A DNA stretch of 64,000 nucleotides from Clostridia bacterium (GCA_017502085.1 JAFVVQ010000025.1:83551-147550), one strand, 5' to 3'; positions 51,840-60,418 are shown, counted from the stretch's first letter. Translations and numbers: made by a program. The notes: a model not told the origin generated them from the letters alone.

Positions 51840-53000
51840 GTGTTTTATAATCTTTGGGCATTTGTCAGACAGAGCCTTGTTAAAATTCATCTTGCTCTTG
51901 CAGGCGGAATACATAAAATCAGCGGAGGCAGACTGCCGAAATCCCTTTTTACAAAAAGAGCCGGTGTTGAAAAAATCGGCACAAGCGTGAAAATTCTTGA
52001 AAAATCCGAATATATGACGAATATTGCCAAGGTGAATCCTGACGGAAGTATCAGTGATGAGGATTTCATCATTCTTTCGAGCACGGATTTTCACTATGAC
52101 ACTGATCACGAAATGAATCAGAAAACAACAACTATGTTCGTCAATCACATCAAGGCGGTGAAGCCCGACCTCGTTGTGCTTACGGGTGATATCATTCTCT
52201 CAAAGTTTCAGCAGATTGATGCTGTTCAGTTTGCAAAAATGATGGAAGAGATCGGAATTTATTGGGCGATCACCTTCGGTAACCACGAGGTAAGGGAAGA
52301 AAAGGGCTTCTATAAATACCTGATGATGAAGAGCTTCAGCGATTATGAGCACTGTCTTGCAGTCCACGGTCCCGATGAGCTTTTCGGTTACGGAAACTAT
52401 ATCGTCAATATTATGGGCAGCAAAAACAATATCAGGCAGAGCCTTTATTTCTTTGACTCGGGCAGAGACGTGCGTGAGGAATATACTGCGCAGTACGGCT
52501 TGCCCAAGGATTTCGGCGGATACGATTTCCTTAAGAAAGAACAGATTGATTTCTATAAGAATAATGTTGATGCGCTCGAAAAGAAATACGGCAAGTCGGG
52601 TTCAATGATGTATTTCCATATTCCTGTTCCCGAATTTGAGGCTGTATTTGAAGGCAGCGGCGGAGCCGAAGAATACAAGCAGACGGGCAATGCTCAGGTG
52701 ATTTACGGCAAACAGTATGAGAGCGTCGGCAATCCGAAATTTAACAGCGGCATGTTTGAAGCGAGTCTGGAGAAGGGCCTTACGGCGATATTCTGCGGTC
52801 ACGATCATAACAACGATTGGTGCGCAATCTATAAGGGCGTATATCTTGTATATAATCTTCCTCAGAATTATAACCTCTATCATCTCGGCACGAATATGGG
52901 ATTCCCTGAGGAAAAATGGAATCAGGGCGTTACAGTGACAACACTTCATTCGGACGGTTCGTTTGATATTGCACCGAGATATAACGCATTATATTTATAA
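51840..53000 (+). CDS. metallophosphoesterase family protein (386 aa)
   Basis: A calcineurin-like phosphoesterase (Dcr2/PhoD-like layout). Metal motifs in order: STDFHYD (about residues 81-87), VLTGDIIL, ITFGNHEVR, MYFHIPVPEF (His) and FCGHDHNNDW. The N-terminus is weakly hydrophobic and has an amphipathic start; no clear signal peptide. The substrate is unknown. GTG 51840 follows GGAGG by 10 nt. Monocistronic. Confidence 0.88.
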   Translation: MFYNLWAFVRQSLVKIHLALAGGIHKISGGRLPKSLFTKRAGVEKIGTSVKILEKSEYMTNIAKVNPDGSISDEDFIILSSTDFHYDTDHEMNQKTTTMFVNHIKAVKPDLVVLTGDIILSKFQQIDAVQFAKMMEEIGIYWAITFGNHEVREEKGFYKYLMMKSFSDYEHCLAVHGPDELFGYGNYIVNIMGSKNNIRQSLYFFDSGRDVREEYTAQYGLPKDFGGYDFLKKEQIDFYKNNVDALEKKYGKSGSMMYFHIPVPEFEAVFEGSGGAEEYKQTGNAQVIYGKQYESVGNPKFNSGMFEASLEKGLTAIFCGHDHNNDWCAIYKGVYLVYNLPQNYNLYHLGTNMGFPEEKWNQGVTVTTLHSDGSFDIAPRYNALYL

Positions 53001-53018
53001 TGTAATGTATATTATATG

Positions 53019-53050
53019 GGAACGGAGATTTGATTTTCCGTTCCTTTTTT
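53019..53050 (+). terminator. terminator of the metallophosphoesterase gene
   Basis: GGAACGGA (53019-53026) pairs with TCCGTTCC (53037-53044), followed by T6. Confidence 0.9.
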
Positions 53051-53053
53051 CTA

Positions 53054-53082
53054 TTGACGAAACTGCACGAAGCATATATAAT
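53054..53082 (+). promoter_or_regulatory. promoter of the alpha-galactosidase gene
   Basis: TTGACG (53054-53059), 17 nt, TATAAT (53077-53082), 39 nt before the start codon. Confidence 0.75.
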
Positions 53083-53120
53083 ATAAAATGTTATAATGTG
53101 CACCGAAAGGAGTAAAAGAA

Positions 53121-54800
53121 ATGTATAAGTTTATCGCAAAAGTCAAGAAAGGCACCGCAATTGTCAGCCATACCGAAACGGATAACGCGGATTTTCTTTT
53201 TGAAATAAGCGAAGAAAACGGTGTGATTACCGCTTATCTTACAGCAAAAACCGACCTTAAGATGCAGGCTCTCGAACTTGAAACAGAAAAGAAGTTTGCT
53301 GCCGACGATCTTTTCTACGTCAACGGTTATCAGTCATGGTCAACCTCACGCGAATTCAACAAATACGGTCTTCTCAAGGACATTCTTCCTCTCGGCAAAA
53401 AAATCGGCGGTTTTGCTGCCCGTTGCTGTGGAATTATGAGCGACTATGACTTTGAAGAATACGGTAAAACAGGTTGCTTCCACTCATATACATATACCTA
53501 CTTCAGAAAGAAGGGTGACAGAAACATCACTCTTTACGGCTCAAAGACAGAGCGTCAGGGCTTCACTGTTTTCAAGGTTGATATGCAGAACGGCAAGTTC
53601 ATCATCAAGAAGGATATTGAAGGACTTATGCTCCGTGCAGGCGAAAAGTATGAGGTGTTCAATATTGCAGTTATCGAAAAGGAATTTGATGCTGCTTTCG
53701 ATGAATATTTCTTCGACTTTATGGGTTGCAAGAAGCCCAAGATCAGCCATCTTGCGGGTTACACATCATGGTACAACTATTTCTCAAAAATCACAGAGGA
53801 TATCTGCCTGCGTGACCTTGAGGGTATGGACAGAGCCAAGGATTGTGTTGATATTTTCCAGATTGACGACGGTTATCAGACCGCAACGGGCGACTGGCTC
53901 AGCACAGATAAGAAAAAGTTCCCTCACGGTATGAAATATGTAGCCGACAAAATTCATGAAAAGGGCTACCTTGCAGGTATCTGGCTTGCCCCCTTCTGCG
54001 CACAGATGTCTTCAAAGGTGCTCAGAGAGCATCCTGATTGGATGATCGTTGACGAAGACAACGGCAGAAAGCTTTTCGGTCACGTCGGTTGGGGCGGTGC
54101 ATATACTCTCGATATCTACCATCCCGAAGCAAGAGAATATATCAAGAGCTTCTTCCATACCATTCTCAACGAATGGGGCTACGATATGGTCAAGCTCGAC
54201 TTCCTCTTCACACAGTGCGAAAAACCCAGAGCAGGCAAAACAAGAGGTCAGATTATGTGCGAAGGTGTCGATCTTCTCCGTGAGGCTTGCGGTGACAAGC
54301 TTATTCTCGGCTGCGGTATTCCTTTCGGCCCCTGTATGGGTGTCTTCGATGCCTGCCGCATCGGTTGCGACGTAAACAAGGCGTTCGGCGGCGATTGGGT
54401 GAACAGACTCAATCTCAACAACGAGGTTCCCTCAACACAGAATGCGCTCAACAACACTGTATTCCGCAATCATCTTGACGGCAGAGCATTCTGCAATGAC
54501 CCCGACGTATTCTTCCTTCGTGACAATAATCTCACTTTCAACCTTGAGCAGAAGCTTCTGCTCGGCAAGGTAAATGCGGTTTGCGGCAACGTTCTTTTCG
54601 TTTCCGATAATGCGGGTGACTATTCAGAGGAGACTCTCGGCTACCTCAAGGATTTCTTTGATGACAGAGATTACAAGGTAACAGGTGCGGATTATATTGA
54701 CAACGAAACAATCCGTCTTTCGTTCCTCGAAAACGGTGAGGAAAAGACACTCACGTTTGATATTTATACAGGCGCAAGCAATATCAAAGAAGTTCTTTAA
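53121..54800 (+). CDS. GH36-type alpha-galactosidase (559 aa)
   Basis: A cytoplasmic glycoside hydrolase of clan GH-D that removes terminal alpha-galactosyl groups (raffinose, melibiose type). Signature motifs: YVNGYQSWSTSREF at the N-terminal beta domain; FQIDDGYQTATGDWLS; GIWLAPFCAQ; YDMVKLDFLFTQC with the nucleophile Asp; CGIPFGPCMGVFDACRIGCDVN with the acid/base Asp; and LGKVNAVCGNVLFVSDNAG. Shorter than the usual GH36 (about 730 aa), so close to the small GH36 subgroup. AAAGGAG lies 10 nt before ATG 53121. Confidence 0.9.
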   Translation: MYKFIAKVKKGTAIVSHTETDNADFLFEISEENGVITAYLTAKTDLKMQALELETEKKFAADDLFYVNGYQSWSTSREFNKYGLLKDILPLGKKIGGFAARCCGIMSDYDFEEYGKTGCFHSYTYTYFRKKGDRNITLYGSKTERQGFTVFKVDMQNGKFIIKKDIEGLMLRAGEKYEVFNIAVIEKEFDAAFDEYFFDFMGCKKPKISHLAGYTSWYNYFSKITEDICLRDLEGMDRAKDCVDIFQIDDGYQTATGDWLSTDKKKFPHGMKYVADKIHEKGYLAGIWLAPFCAQMSSKVLREHPDWMIVDEDNGRKLFGHVGWGGAYTLDIYHPEAREYIKSFFHTILNEWGYDMVKLDFLFTQCEKPRAGKTRGQIMCEGVDLLREACGDKLILGCGIPFGPCMGVFDACRIGCDVNKAFGGDWVNRLNLNNEVPSTQNALNNTVFRNHLDGRAFCNDPDVFFLRDNNLTFNLEQKLLLGKVNAVCGNVLFVSDNAGDYSEETLGYLKDFFDDRDYKVTGADYIDNETIRLSFLENGEEKTLTFDIYTGASNIKEVL

Positions 54801-54813
54801 TCAAAAGTGATTT

Positions 54814-54846
54814 CAGCCGTCTCTTTTTGGGACGGCTGATTTTGTT
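54814..54846 (+). terminator. terminator of the alpha-galactosidase gene
   Basis: CAGCCGTC (54814-54821) pairs with GACGGCTG (54831-54838), then ATTTTGTT. Confidence 0.8.
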
Positions 54847-54868
54847 GAAAAATAAAAATAAAAAACTA

Positions 54869-54897
54869 TTGACAGAACGGTAATCTTATGATAACAT
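54869..54897 (+). promoter_or_regulatory. promoter of the two tRNA-Ser genes
   Basis: TTGACA (54869-54874), 17 nt, TAACAT (54892-54897), 16 nt before tRNA-Ser(TGA). Confidence 0.8.
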
Positions 54898-54912
54898 ATT
54901 AAAGCAATTTAC

Positions 54913-55003
54913 GGAGAGATACCGAAGTGGTCATAACGGAACGGTCTTGAAAACCGTCGTACCCTTACGGGTACCGTGGGTTCGAATCCCACTCTCTCCG
55001 CCA
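54913..55003 (+). tRNA. tRNA-Ser(TGA)
   Basis: 91 nt with CCA encoded. Acceptor GGAGAGA pairs with TCTCTCC; anticodon loop CTTGAAA gives TGA, reading UCA; long variable arm (TACCCTTACGGGTA). Confidence 0.96.
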
Positions 55004-55022
55004 TTTTTTAAAACTATATAAT

Positions 55023-56747
55023 TTATATATACGTTACCATGGAGAAGTACTCAAGTTGGTGACGAGGCGCCCCTGCTAAGGGCGTAGGTCGGGTAACCGG
55101 CGCGGGAGTTCGAGTCTCCCCTTCTCCGCCATTCAATGCACACAAAAAATTGTGTGCATTGTTTTTATCCGAAGATACCACAGAACAACTGCTTTGGTCG
55201 GGAGTTTTCTGTGGTTTTTCTTTTGGGTCAAACAGGTCAGGCTCAAATCCTAAGTTGTATTCAATCCTTATTTTGTCAGGATAAACAATGACCTGATTTA
55301 CATAGAGGTCAACAAGCTTTTTTGTTGTACTCAATGACCCTTTTCTGAACAAATCCTTTGCACGGTTAAATTCGGCTCTCAATGCCTTTTCGGTTATGCC
55401 CTTGGAGCTTAAAATAAGCTCGATTTTGTCAAGTTCATATAAAACCTTTTCTTTAAGCTCCTCACGCTCTGACAGCTTATCAAAGAGTATGTCGGAGCTG
55501 TTTTTTATTAGAAGCTCTGCAATAATGTCTATCTCCTTGTTAAGCTCCGTCAATCTTTGTTCTAACCTCGTCTTTTCACTCTTGAGTCCTTTGTTGCGTT
55601 CACTCAAATACTCTTTATAGCGTTTTACTACTTGAGGTATTATTTTTGGGTTAAACACAATATCCGAAAGACGGTCTAACACATATTGCTCAATGGCATC
55701 TCTGTTGATACCTTTGTTTGTGCACTTGACCTTTGAGCACTTTTTATTGCACCTGTAGTCAACATACTTTTTGCGGGTAGCAGTTGCTTGTCTGCTGTTT
55801 CCCGTGTAAGAAGACCCACATACACCGCACTTTATTTTACCGCTTAAAAGATATGTCTCTTTGGCGGTGTTTTTTGCTCCGTTCTTCCTACGCTGTGACA
55901 ATATCTCTTGCACCATGTCAAAATCTTCCTTTGAAACAATCTGAGGCAATCCTCCCTCTATGCGTATAATCTCGCTTGGGTCTTTGTATTTATGACCGTT
56001 TCTCTTGCCGTCAATTGACTTTGAGGCGGATTTGTTGTAGATATAAACACCTGTGTATTTTTCGTTTTTCAATATGCCGTTTATTGAGGTTTTACTGAAT
56101 CCTTCACCTCTTTTGGTCTTGTAGCCGTTAATATTAAGCTTTGTTAGTATCTCACTATATCCGCAACCATTCAAGAACATTGAAAAGACAGTCCTGATTA
56201 TTTTTGCCTCTGATTCGTTCATACTCAGTTTTAGTGTAGTCTTGTCAACATCATACCCTAAAGGAGGTATACCGCCTGTGTGCAAACACTTATAAGCGTT
56301 TTCTTTTTTGCCCTTTTCAACTTCTCTTGCTAAATTCCGTGAATAGTACTCATTAAAGCCCTCTATAACAGACTCCAATATAACACTTTCAGGTGCATCA
56401 GGGTCAATATTTTCAATGACCGATTTTAAAACAATGTCATTTCTTTTTAAATACACTTTGTATAGTATGCTGTCGTTTCTGTTTCTTGCAAATCTGTCTA
56501 ATTTATGGACTAAAACAATATCAAACGCTTTTGTGTTTGAGTCTTCAATCATTCGTTGAAATTCAGGGCGATTTGCTGTTGTTGCTGACTTGCCTCGGTC
56601 TATGTATTCACCGACAATAATTAAGTTGTTTCTCTTTGCATAGTCCCTACAAGCTCTTAACTGTGCATCAATGCTCTCCTCCCTCTGCAAGTCACTTGAA
56701 TACCTCGCATAAATAACAACTCTGTTTCGGTCTTTCTGCTGTGACAA
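55023..56747 (-). CDS. large serine recombinase (574 aa) whose C-terminus reads through the tRNA
   Basis: The integrase of the element. Resolvase catalytic domain (YARYSSDLQREESIDAQL with the catalytic Ser, then DRGKSATTANRPEFQRMIED and LVHKLDRFARNR, about residues 13-85), a Recombinase domain (about 160-270; GGIPPLGYDVDK, LNGCGYSEILTKLN), a zinc ribbon (CGVCGSSYTGN and CNKKCSKVKCTNKG, about 305-350), and a coiled coil (about 375-445; KTRLEQRLTELNKEIDIIAE). The last 31 residues (ETRTPAP...) are the antisense of tRNA-Ser. Start is TTG 56747 with AGGGAG 10 nt upstream; no better start is seen. Confidence 0.9.
   Translation of the reverse strand: MSQQKDRNRVVIYARYSSDLQREESIDAQLRACRDYAKRNNLIIVGEYIDRGKSATTANRPEFQRMIEDSNTKAFDIVLVHKLDRFARNRNDSILYKVYLKRNDIVLKSVIENIDPDAPESVILESVIEGFNEYYSRNLAREVEKGKKENAYKCLHTGGIPPLGYDVDKTTLKLSMNESEAKIIRTVFSMFLNGCGYSEILTKLNINGYKTKRGEGFSKTSINGILKNEKYTGVYIYNKSASKSIDGKRNGHKYKDPSEIIRIEGGLPQIVSKEDFDMVQEILSQRRKNGAKNTAKETYLLSGKIKCGVCGSSYTGNSRQATATRKKYVDYRCNKKCSKVKCTNKGINRDAIEQYVLDRLSDIVFNPKIIPQVVKRYKEYLSERNKGLKSEKTRLEQRLTELNKEIDIIAELLIKNSSDILFDKLSEREELKEKVLYELDKIELILSSKGITEKALRAEFNRAKDLFRKGSLSTTKKLVDLYVNQVIVYPDKIRIEYNLGFEPDLFDPKEKPQKTPDQSSCSVVSSDKNNAHNFLCALNGGEGETRTPAPVTRPTPLAGAPRHQLEYFSMVTYI
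55041..55131 (+). tRNA. tRNA-Ser(GCT), integration target
   Basis: 91 nt with CCA encoded. Acceptor GGAGAAG pairs with CTTCTCC; anticodon stem CGCCC/GGGCG with loop CTGCTAA gives GCT, reading AGC/AGU; long variable arm. The last 13 nt (55119-55131) are duplicated at 60590-60602, the two ends of an integrated element; the tRNA stays intact. Confidence 0.96.
55119..55131 (+). other. left attachment core (tRNA 3' end)
   Basis: CCCTTCTCCGCCA, acceptor-stem 3' strand and CCA of tRNA-Ser(GCT); identical to 60590-60602. Confidence 0.85.
55134..55166 (+). terminator. element-encoded terminator for tRNA-Ser(GCT)
   Basis: CAATGCACAC (55134-55143) pairs perfectly with GTGTGCATTG (55152-55161), then T5. 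It lies inside the element and in the coding region of the recombinase on the other strand. Confidence 0.85.
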
Positions 56748-56956
56748 AACAAAATATCTCCCTTCTGAAATGTTTTTAAGCAGATATTCTTTAGATTTTC
56801 AATTCTGATGAATTTCACACAATCTCCAAAATTATCCGCTTTTGTAAGATATGAAATGCCCTCACAGATAGAAGTCAATGCTGTCCGTATATCCACTATA
56901 CAATCAGTAAAGGCAATTTCAATGTTGTCAAATCGACTGTCTTTATTAGCGTACAA
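56657..56956 (-). CDS. possible small gene upstream of the serine recombinase (99 aa)
   Basis: TTG 56956 is preceded by a strong AAGGAGG at 8 nt. The first 75 residues look protein-like (DNIEIAFTDCIVDIRTALTS, GDCVKFIRIENLKNI), while the last 30 overlap the recombinase start in another frame. I do not recognise it. It may be a leader gene translationally linked to the recombinase, or the ribosome binding site may belong to a shorter, uncertain product. Confidence 0.4.
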   Translation of the reverse strand: MYANKDSRFDNIEIAFTDCIVDIRTALTSICEGISYLTKADNFGDCVKFIRIENLKNICLKTFQKGDILFCHSRKTETELLFMRGIQVTCRGRRALMHS

Positions 56957-57041
56957 AATAACACCTCCTTATTCTATATTTTGCATGGATTATATTACAT
57001 CTTTTACATTTAGTCAAATACGCCTTATAGTATTATTTATA

Positions 57042-57070
57042 TTGACTGAAAGTATAGAGAATGGTATAAT
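57042..57070 (+). promoter_or_regulatory. promoter of the membrane cargo gene
   Basis: TTGACT (57042-57047), 17 nt, TATAAT (57065-57070), 27 nt before the start codon. Confidence 0.8.
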
Positions 57071-57096
57071 TAAACAAAATTTCAGGAGGGTTGAAA

Positions 57097-58425
57097 ATGA
57101 AAGATAATTTAGAGAAAATTGTTCAGCGTATCGATGAATTAAAGGAGCGTTACAAAAACAAAGAAAGCAAGCACAAGCTTTTACTCGGAATAGCAGTTTT
57201 TATATTGAGTCCTTGTGCCTTTATCCTAAAACTTAACGGCAATGACATTGTTAAGATAATATTAGCTCTAATTGTCACCCTGATTATGTTTGATATTATA
57301 CTGTTTGCTTCTCCCATTTTATTGCTGTATCATATTTGGTGCAGGTCGAGCTTAAAAACCTTCGGAAAGCTTTTTGTCACCTCTTTACTTGCCGTAATTT
57401 TTGCTGTCTGTTATGTAGGTGTAACACAGGAGACGGACACAGAAACGGAAAGTACTACCTCCTATTCAGAGGAAACAAAAGAACCTGTTACAGAGAGTAA
57501 GCACACGGAAAAACAAACGGAGCTTATAACCGAAATCACTACAAAGAAAGAATTAAACTCTGTTTATTCAAAATTGACTGATAAACAGTTTGCACTCCTT
57601 ACAGAAATGATGGCAAAATCATTTTATTCGTTTTCTCTCTCAAAAGAAGAACATAAAACAGTGGAATCTGATTCTGCTGTAATGTCTTGTTTAACTCAAA
57701 TATATTCTTACGCTTACGACAATTACTTTGAGTTAGACCCCGAATATAAAGAGGTCTTTGCAACAAAGTATGAGGTTGTTTCAAAAATATCAAACTATGA
57801 AACATTAAAAGAGAACTTTGCAATAGAGTATTATTTTGACAATAAGACTCAGAATTGGGTCTATACAATCAACTCTTACTCCCTTAATAAAAATGATGTC
57901 GTTGAATATGACGATAAATTATATATTGATGCAGAGGGATATTTAAATAAGGGCGTTATTGTTTATTGGTTAAATGACGGTGTAATGGAGGCTTCAGGCG
58001 AAATTAAAGACACTGCATATAACAAAGAGATTAACGGAACAACATACGCTTATGCAGTAAATATAGAATATTACGATGACCCCTATGCAAGCGGATGGAC
58101 TGACGGAGAAATAATTTTAAGAGTAAACAAGAATTTTTCGGGCAAACCACTCTATTATGTCAATGTTCAGGATGCTAACCGAAAGATAATAAGAGAAGAA
58201 ATTGACTTTAGCGGGTCAACAGTTTGGAAGCCTCTGAAAAGCTCAAAACCTTCAGTCGGAACAGAGGTGTACTCAGGTATAACTCATTCTAAGTCCTATG
58301 TTTTCACTATAGTTGGTATTGATATTTCAAGTGATTCTATGCTTGTCTCATATCCGAGTGGAACAACCGAGTATAAGTCATATTCGGCAATTATGAACAA
58401 TGAGTATTTATTTGTTAAACTCTGA
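57097..58425 (+). CDS. membrane protein with an extracytoplasmic domain, cargo of the element (442 aa)
   Basis: ATG 57097 follows AGGAGGG by 6 nt. A charged N-terminal helix (about 1-27) precedes three membrane helices (about 28-115: LLLGIAVFILSPCAFIL, IVKIILALIVTLIMFDIILF and LFVTSLLAVIFAVCYVGV). Then a Thr/Glu-rich linker (about 118-155) and a large domain of about 280 aa outside the cell, rich in Tyr, Asn and Asp, which I do not recognise. As the only non-recombination cargo it could be a surface, immunity or exclusion factor; no evidence decides this. Confidence 0.8.
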   Translation: MKDNLEKIVQRIDELKERYKNKESKHKLLLGIAVFILSPCAFILKLNGNDIVKIILALIVTLIMFDIILFASPILLLYHIWCRSSLKTFGKLFVTSLLAVIFAVCYVGVTQETDTETESTTSYSEETKEPVTESKHTEKQTELITEITTKKELNSVYSKLTDKQFALLTEMMAKSFYSFSLSKEEHKTVESDSAVMSCLTQIYSYAYDNYFELDPEYKEVFATKYEVVSKISNYETLKENFAIEYYFDNKTQNWVYTINSYSLNKNDVVEYDDKLYIDAEGYLNKGVIVYWLNDGVMEASGEIKDTAYNKEINGTTYAYAVNIEYYDDPYASGWTDGEIILRVNKNFSGKPLYYVNVQDANRKIIREEIDFSGSTVWKPLKSSKPSVGTEVYSGITHSKSYVFTIVGIDISSDSMLVSYPSGTTEYKSYSAIMNNEYLFVKL

Positions 58426-58499
58426 TTACTCCCGCAAACCACTCCACCACCAAAACCAAAATAATTTTTGAATGACCCCGTGTCAGGTATAACGACTAA

Positions 58500-58535
58500 A
58501 AGACAGTACAGTTTTAATGCTGTGCTGTCTTTCTG
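58500..58535 (+). terminator. terminator of the membrane cargo gene
   Basis: AAGACAGTACAG (58500-58511) pairs with CTGTGCTGTCTT (58520-58531), one wobble, then TCTGT. The stretch 58536-58769 between it and the next operator shows no gene. Confidence 0.75.
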
Positions 58536-58769
58536 TATATATGTCTCTCTATGTTTATCACTATAATGTTTATATAACACACTCTTTACTCCGCACTTTT
58601 CTCTCCTCTATGTCACCTGTGAATTTTAGCCGATACAAATTAACAACCTCGTGTATTTTAACGCTTTTACTAACAATAACCTTATTTTAAGCTCCATTTT
58701 TATCCTGTAAAATATTTGACTTGGTGCAGTCCTTTTCAGGGTGGAGGTGGTTTAAGGGTGGGGGCGTTT

Positions 58770-58819
58770 GTCAAGTATTATGAATAATAGTTGACAAACA
58801 TATCAAGTTATGATAATAT
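58770..58819 (+). promoter_or_regulatory. palindromic operator and promoter of the compact recombinase gene
   Basis: A 26-bp near-perfect palindrome (58770-58795; GTCAA-N-TATTAT-NN-ATAATA-N-TTGAC) overlaps the -35 element TTGACA (58791-58796); 17 nt later is TAATAT (58814-58819). The gene is thus probably under repression, likely by the XRE protein of the element. Confidence 0.75.
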
Positions 58820-58844
58820 ATGTGTGTATGCAGGAGGTAATACT

Positions 58845-59639
58845 ATGGAAAAAGTATTCGGTTATGTTCGTGTAAGCACAGAGACTCAAGCTTCAGACGG
58901 TTACGGCATTCAAACTCAAAAGACAGCAATAAAGGACTATTGCAAAGAGAACAATCTTGAGTTGGTTAATATATTTGTTGACAGAGGCATTTCAGGCACA
59001 GTTATAGACAGAGACGGTCTTACAGAATTGCTCTCCTCTTTTAACGGCATCTGCAAAGTGGTTGTGCTGAACACAAGCAGACTTTGGAGGTCTGACACTG
59101 CAAAGGTCTTAATACAAAAGGCTATAAAAAGTGCTAATGCAGATGTTATCAGCATAGAGCAAAAAAACTACTCCATATATCACAAAGACCCTAACGACTT
59201 TTTAATCAACAACATGATTGAGCTTTTAGACCAATACGAAAGACTCAGCATTAACTTAAAGCTTGCTAAAGGCAGAAAGACTAAAGCAAAGTCTGGAGAA
59301 AAAGCCTGCGGTGTTGCTCCTCTTGGTTACAGGTGGAACTCTGATGCCGAAATTGAAGTTGACCCCGAAACAGCTTGTGATGTCAAGCACATATACAAGA
59401 AGTATTTGGAACTCGGCAGTATAGGCAAGCTGAAGGACTATCTTGACCAAAACGGATATACAACTAAAAGAGGCAATATGTACTCTAAACAGGCATTGTT
59501 AAATATCCTTACAAATGACTTTTACAAAGGTTATGTTACACACGGCTCTGTTCACATTAAAGGCAATCATAAAGCTATTATTTCCCCGATTTTGTTCAAA
59601 CAGGTTGAGTCAAAATTGAGAGCAAACAAAAAGTACTGA
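58845..59639 (+). CDS. compact serine recombinase without zinc ribbon (264 aa)
   Basis: ATG 58845 follows AGGAGG by 8 nt. Resolvase domain (GYVRVSTETQASDGYGIQ with catalytic Ser, DRGISGTVIDRDGL, VLNTSRLWRS; residues about 5-85) and a shortened Recombinase domain (GVAPLGYRWNSDAEIEVDPE, YTTKRGNMYSKQALLNILTN; about 165-250), ending at RANKKY. It lacks the zinc ribbon and coiled coil of large integrases, so it may act as a resolvase, partner or excision helper. Confidence 0.85.
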   Translation: MEKVFGYVRVSTETQASDGYGIQTQKTAIKDYCKENNLELVNIFVDRGISGTVIDRDGLTELLSSFNGICKVVVLNTSRLWRSDTAKVLIQKAIKSANADVISIEQKNYSIYHKDPNDFLINNMIELLDQYERLSINLKLAKGRKTKAKSGEKACGVAPLGYRWNSDAEIEVDPETACDVKHIYKKYLELGSIGKLKDYLDQNGYTTKRGNMYSKQALLNILTNDFYKGYVTHGSVHIKGNHKAIISPILFKQVESKLRANKKY

Positions 59640-59697
59640 CAGTCAGCACAAACACTACCAACAGCATATTTTATTTTACAAAACAATTCCTTATAGT

Positions 59698-59711
59698 ATA
59701 GTTATAACTAT
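59698..59711. promoter_or_regulatory. palindrome upstream of the XRE gene
   Basis: The 14-nt palindrome ATAGTTATAACTAT just before the ribosome binding site is a likely operator. Its half ATAGTTAT also occurs in the operator at 1050-1088. Confidence 0.5.
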
Positions 59712-59728
59712 CAAGGAGTTGTTTTTTT

Positions 59729-60169
59729 GTGACTTCAAATAAAAAAGGTAATTCAGGACAGGTCAAATCTCAAGTGCGTGGGAGACCTGCGTGCAGTCCT
59801 GTTCAAAAATACGCTTACACCGAAAACAGTATGCACTGTTATAATGACCCCGATATGTCTTTTGTCGGAAAAAGGCTCAGGGAAGAACGCAACCGTCTAC
59901 ACTATACTCAAGAGGAAGTTGGGGAAATGATAGGTGTTACTCCTGCGTATATAGGACACATGGAAAGAGGAGAAAGAGGCTTTTCTATTGAAACTCTTGT
60001 TAAGCTCTGTAACTGTTATAAGGTCACTATTGACTATCTCTTTAAGGATGTCATAAAGCAGGACAAAAACAGCATAACGGAACAAATCAAGCTCTTGTTA
60101 AGAGATAAAGATGAGGAACAGCAAAAGGCTATTCTTGACATTATGAAAGCTGTTATAAGAAACATATAA
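59729..60169 (+). CDS. XRE-family regulator with a disordered N-terminal extension (146 aa)
   Basis: GTG 59729 follows AAGGAG by 10 nt. The HTH lies at about residues 45-105 (FVGKRLREERNRLHYTQEEV, GEMIGVTPAYIGHMERGERG). The first 43 residues are polar and low in structure and may be disordered. The C-terminal helix (QIKLLLRDKDEEQQKAILDI) is typical of dimeric regulators of mobile elements. Likely represses the recombinase genes. Confidence 0.85.
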   Translation: MTSNKKGNSGQVKSQVRGRPACSPVQKYAYTENSMHCYNDPDMSFVGKRLREERNRLHYTQEEVGEMIGVTPAYIGHMERGERGFSIETLVKLCNCYKVTIDYLFKDVIKQDKNSITEQIKLLLRDKDEEQQKAILDIMKAVIRNI

Positions 60170-60171
60170 AA

Positions 60172-60213
60172 ATAGCGTTATGCTTGTGGTTGAGCATAAC
60201 GCTATCTCTTTTT
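60172..60213 (+). terminator. terminator of the XRE gene
   Basis: ATAGCGTTATGCT (60172-60184) pairs perfectly with AGCATAACGCTAT (60193-60205), then CTCTTTTT. It abuts the end of the convergent 68-aa gene. Confidence 0.9.
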
Positions 60214-60418
60214 ACAGTCTGTGTCTTCGTGGAGCTAAAAGCTTTACTTCTCTTGTATTGGGATTATAATAATACCCGTGACTTTTGAAGTCGTTTAACA
60301 CCGATATGTAAGGTAAATTCAATTTTCGGGCAAAAAGCTCTAAACTCATCCGTGTTTTGTTATAATACTTCGCTTTGTCTTCAGGGAGCTTATCAAGCCA
60401 CACATCAACAGATACCAT
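60212..60418 (-). CDS. small protein of the element (68 aa)
   Basis: ATG 60418 follows GAGGTGAT. The product (MVSVDVWLDKLPEDKAKYYN..., a Lys/Arg-rich end LLAPRRHRL) is basic and may bind DNA; LELFARKLNLPYISVLNDFK is a helical pair. Position next to the right attachment core fits an excisionase-like factor, but nothing proves it. Confidence 0.6.
   Translation of the reverse strand: MVSVDVWLDKLPEDKAKYYNKTRMSLELFARKLNLPYISVLNDFKSHGYYYNPNTREVKLLAPRRHRL

Noticed and set aside
51597-52148. 183-aa open frame antisense to the phosphoesterase start
   Set aside because: It would cover the promoter region and the N-terminal part of a well-supported gene; no ribosome binding site.
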